Origin: Limousia pullorum
GTDB lineage: Bacteria > Bacillota > Clostridia > Oscillospirales > Acutalibacteraceae
Assembly (NCBI GenBank): GCA_018714545.1
Contig: DVNG01000090.1
Span: forward strand, 1-14,742
DNA: 14,742 bases
Direction: 5' to 3'
This document shows positions 13,266 to 14,742 of the stretch, piece by piece (the first letter of the stretch is position 1; every line of letters starts with the position of its first letter). Under the pieces are notes generated by a model, which searched no databases, had not been told where the DNA came from, and saw only the letters and a list, made by a program, of their open reading frames with translations. Position numbers and translations under genes: made by a program.

Positions 13266-14682
13266 TGCGCACCGCCTTTCCTGCGCTTCTGAAAGCTCTT
13301 CCCATCTCTATTGCGTCGGTTTCGTCGTAAATCTCTTCATCCTGTCCGCCAAGTATAATGCTTCTCAGATATATGTCCCTGAGGTTTGAATTTCTCACAT
13401 TTTTAAGGCGTATATACCTGTTTTCCGGATTTACTGTTGAAAAAATCACGCTGGTTTTATCAAGCATTTCCAAGGCTCTCAGATTGTGTGAGGTAAACAA
13501 AAGCTGACCCTTTGCCCCTCTGCGGAAAACAGAGAGAAGCTCTCCCAACAGATATTCATATATTCCTGCATCCAGCTCGTCCGCCACAAGGCACATAAAT
13601 GGATTGTTGTACACGCACATAAGCAGGTTAAGCAGAGATATTATTTTTATAATGCCCTCCGATTCATATTTAAGAGGAATTGTCACATCTCCCCTTTTTG
13701 ATACAAGCTGAACCTTTACACCCTCCTTACCGTTTTCCATAAGCTGTTCCCCGAAGCTGTGAATGTCTATGTTAAGACCTGGAATTATTGTGCATATAAC
13801 AGTGTTCATTTTTTCAAGTATATTTTCAAAAAATACAAACTTGCTTTTTTCCAAAACAAAGGGCTCGTCAACGGGAACAAAATACTTTCTGCTCTCTTCC
13901 TTTTTGTCCTCAGCTCCCGACAGCACGGGTATCAGGCAGATATTGTGGTCGTGGGATTCCCTTACATTTGAAATAACAAAAAGGTCATAGGCGGCGTAAT
14001 CCCTTAAAGCTTTGATAACTCCGCTGTACACACCTAAAACATCCTTTGAAAGTTCAAAAACACGGTTCATATCGTCGCCGAAAATAAATGAAACACCCTC
14101 ACGCTGGGTAATTCTTCTGGCTACCATCATATCCACAGAACTTTCTTCTCTGAGCTTTACAAGGTCTTTATATAATTTATCCGGTGTGACAAAGGATTTT
14201 CCCTTTTCGGAGCTGTAGCCTATAATAAGCTTTTTTCTTTTAAAGCTTTTGCCGCTGTACTCGGAAGCGAAAAGCTCTTCGGTGATTATTCCAGTCTGCT
14301 CCTTTGAAATTTCTCCCAGCTCCACCTTATATTCCAAAAGGCTTTTTTCTCCGTTAAATTCCACGGTAAACCAAATTCTCAGCTGACAGGTTTCACTGGT
14401 TTGGGCAATATAATTTTTCACGTTTGCCGGAAGGGTCTTGCCCTCAAGAAGATTTTTCAGTATGGAAATGCACTCCACAACCGCAGTCTTTCCCGAACCG
14501 TTTTGACCGTAAATCCCCAAAATATCGGCACTGCGGGAAAAATATTCCTTATTGGCAAAAGAGGGCATCTCCACAATGCCGTATTCCGTATTTTTAAAGT
14601 TTCTAAGCTCGATTTTGCTGAGCCTGCAATTCATATCTCCCTGCAACTGCTTCATCTCCCGTCGTAAATCTTCACCATACAC
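13249..14682 (-). CDS. OLD/SMC-like AAA ATPase (putative defence ATPase)
   Basis: A protein of 461-477 residues with the ABC-type ATPase layout of the AAA_15/AAA_21 group. Numbered from GTG 14682: LSKIELRNFKN (21-31) and Walker A GQNGSGKT (59-66) at the N-terminus; a divergent middle region; YESEGIIKI (339-347) in the place of the ABC signature; Walker B MCLVADE (363-369); and TSHN (H399) as H-loop. There is no TOPRIM domain in this protein; it is supplied by the next gene. Such ATPases act as sensors or scaffolds in anti-phage pairs, though DNA repair roles are possible. The start is unsure: GTG 14682 has no clear ribosome binding site, ATG 14655 has GGGAG directly adjacent, and ATG 14634 has AGGGAG two bases before it and gives the most usual N-terminus (MNCRLSKIEL). 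A perfect-consensus promoter lies just upstream. Confidence 0.82.
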   Translation of the reverse strand: MYGEDLRREMKQLQGDMNCRLSKIELRNFKNTEYGIVEMPSFANKEYFSRSADILGIYGQNGSGKTAVVECISILKNLLEGKTLPANVKNYIAQTSETCQLRIWFTVEFNGEKSLLEYKVELGEISKEQTGIITEELFASEYSGKSFKRKKLIIGYSSEKGKSFVTPDKLYKDLVKLREESSVDMMVARRITQREGVSFIFGDDMNRVFELSKDVLGVYSGVIKALRDYAAYDLFVISNVRESHDHNICLIPVLSGAEDKKEESRKYFVPVDEPFVLEKSKFVFFENILEKMNTVICTIIPGLNIDIHSFGEQLMENGKEGVKVQLVSKRGDVTIPLKYESEGIIKIISLLNLLMCVYNNPFMCLVADELDAGIYEYLLGELLSVFRRGAKGQLLFTSHNLRALEMLDKTSVIFSTVNPENRYIRLKNVRNSNLRDIYLRSIILGGQDEEIYDETDAIEMGRAFRSAGKAVRSEEQN

Positions 14683-14710
14683 TTATATAAAAATATAATC
14701 AATTTATTAA

Positions 14711-14739
14711 ATTATATACTCAATTTTTTCAGGTGTCAA
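14711..14739 (-). promoter_or_regulatory. Perfect-consensus sigma-A promoter for the ATPase-TOPRIM pair
   Basis: Read on the minus strand, TTGACA (14734-14739) is followed after exactly 17 nt by TATAAT (14711-14716). Transcription should start near 14704, giving a leader of about 20-70 nt depending on which start codon of the ATPase is used. No operator-like repeat is obvious within the small amount of sequence left before the window edge. Confidence 0.85.
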
Positions 14740-14742
14740 CGG

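Overview
The window looks like chromosome from an anaerobic Clostridia-type Firmicute (gut or rumen Oscillospiraceae/Ruminococcaceae would fit). The basis is inference: fairly AT-rich intergenic DNA, AGGAGG-type ribosome binding sites, sigma-A promoters with TATAAT boxes, and ferredoxin-linked oxidation of aromatic 2-oxoacids. No rRNA, tRNA, CRISPR array, insertion sequence or phage gene was seen.

Layout, left to right. (1) 1-582, plus strand: the 3' part of a gene for a membrane-anchored, Ser/Asn/Gly/Asp-rich low-complexity protein, closed by a strong hairpin shared with the convergent genes that follow. (2) 649-4900, minus strand: a tightly coupled five-gene cassette read in the order HprK-like kinase, PqqD-like peptide-binding protein, S24/S26-type Ser/His peptidase, ABC exporter, nucleotidyltransferase. 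Kinase, nucleotidyltransferase and exporter recall the accessory genes of paeninodin-type lasso peptide clusters, but no lasso cyclase, transglutaminase-like leader peptidase, radical SAM enzyme or convincing precursor peptide is present here. (3) 4901-5370: an AT-rich divergent intergenic region with a promoter on each side and, before the plus-strand operon, a leader that can be drawn as a small three-way junction with an alternative pairing that hides the ribosome binding site. (4) 5371-10821, plus strand: paaK-iorA-iorB-paaK-ACT, an operon interconverting aryl acids, aryl-CoA and aryl-pyruvates (indolepyruvate, phenylpyruvate and relatives), ended by a 12-bp terminator. (5) 10909-12520, plus strand: a two-gene ABC-2 type exporter (ATPase and six-helix permease). 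(6) 12567-14682, minus strand: an OLD/SMC-like AAA ATPase followed, with a 17-nt overlap, by a small TOPRIM-like protein, driven by a perfect-consensus sigma-A promoter; the architecture resembles two-gene anti-phage modules such as PARIS or AbiL.

How the genes may work together. In the central operon, the AMP-forming CoA ligases connect free aryl acids with aryl-CoA, and IorAB connects aryl-CoA + CO2 + reduced ferredoxin with aryl-pyruvate; the tandem-ACT protein is a natural candidate sensor of an aromatic amino acid. The set could run towards arylacetate excretion or towards salvage of arylacetates into aromatic amino acids; the sequence alone does not decide. The kinase/PqqD/peptidase/exporter/nucleotidyltransferase cassette reads as a peptide modification and export module whose substrate is encoded elsewhere or was missed. 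This cassette, the structured leader and the ATPase-TOPRIM pair are the parts most worth following up.
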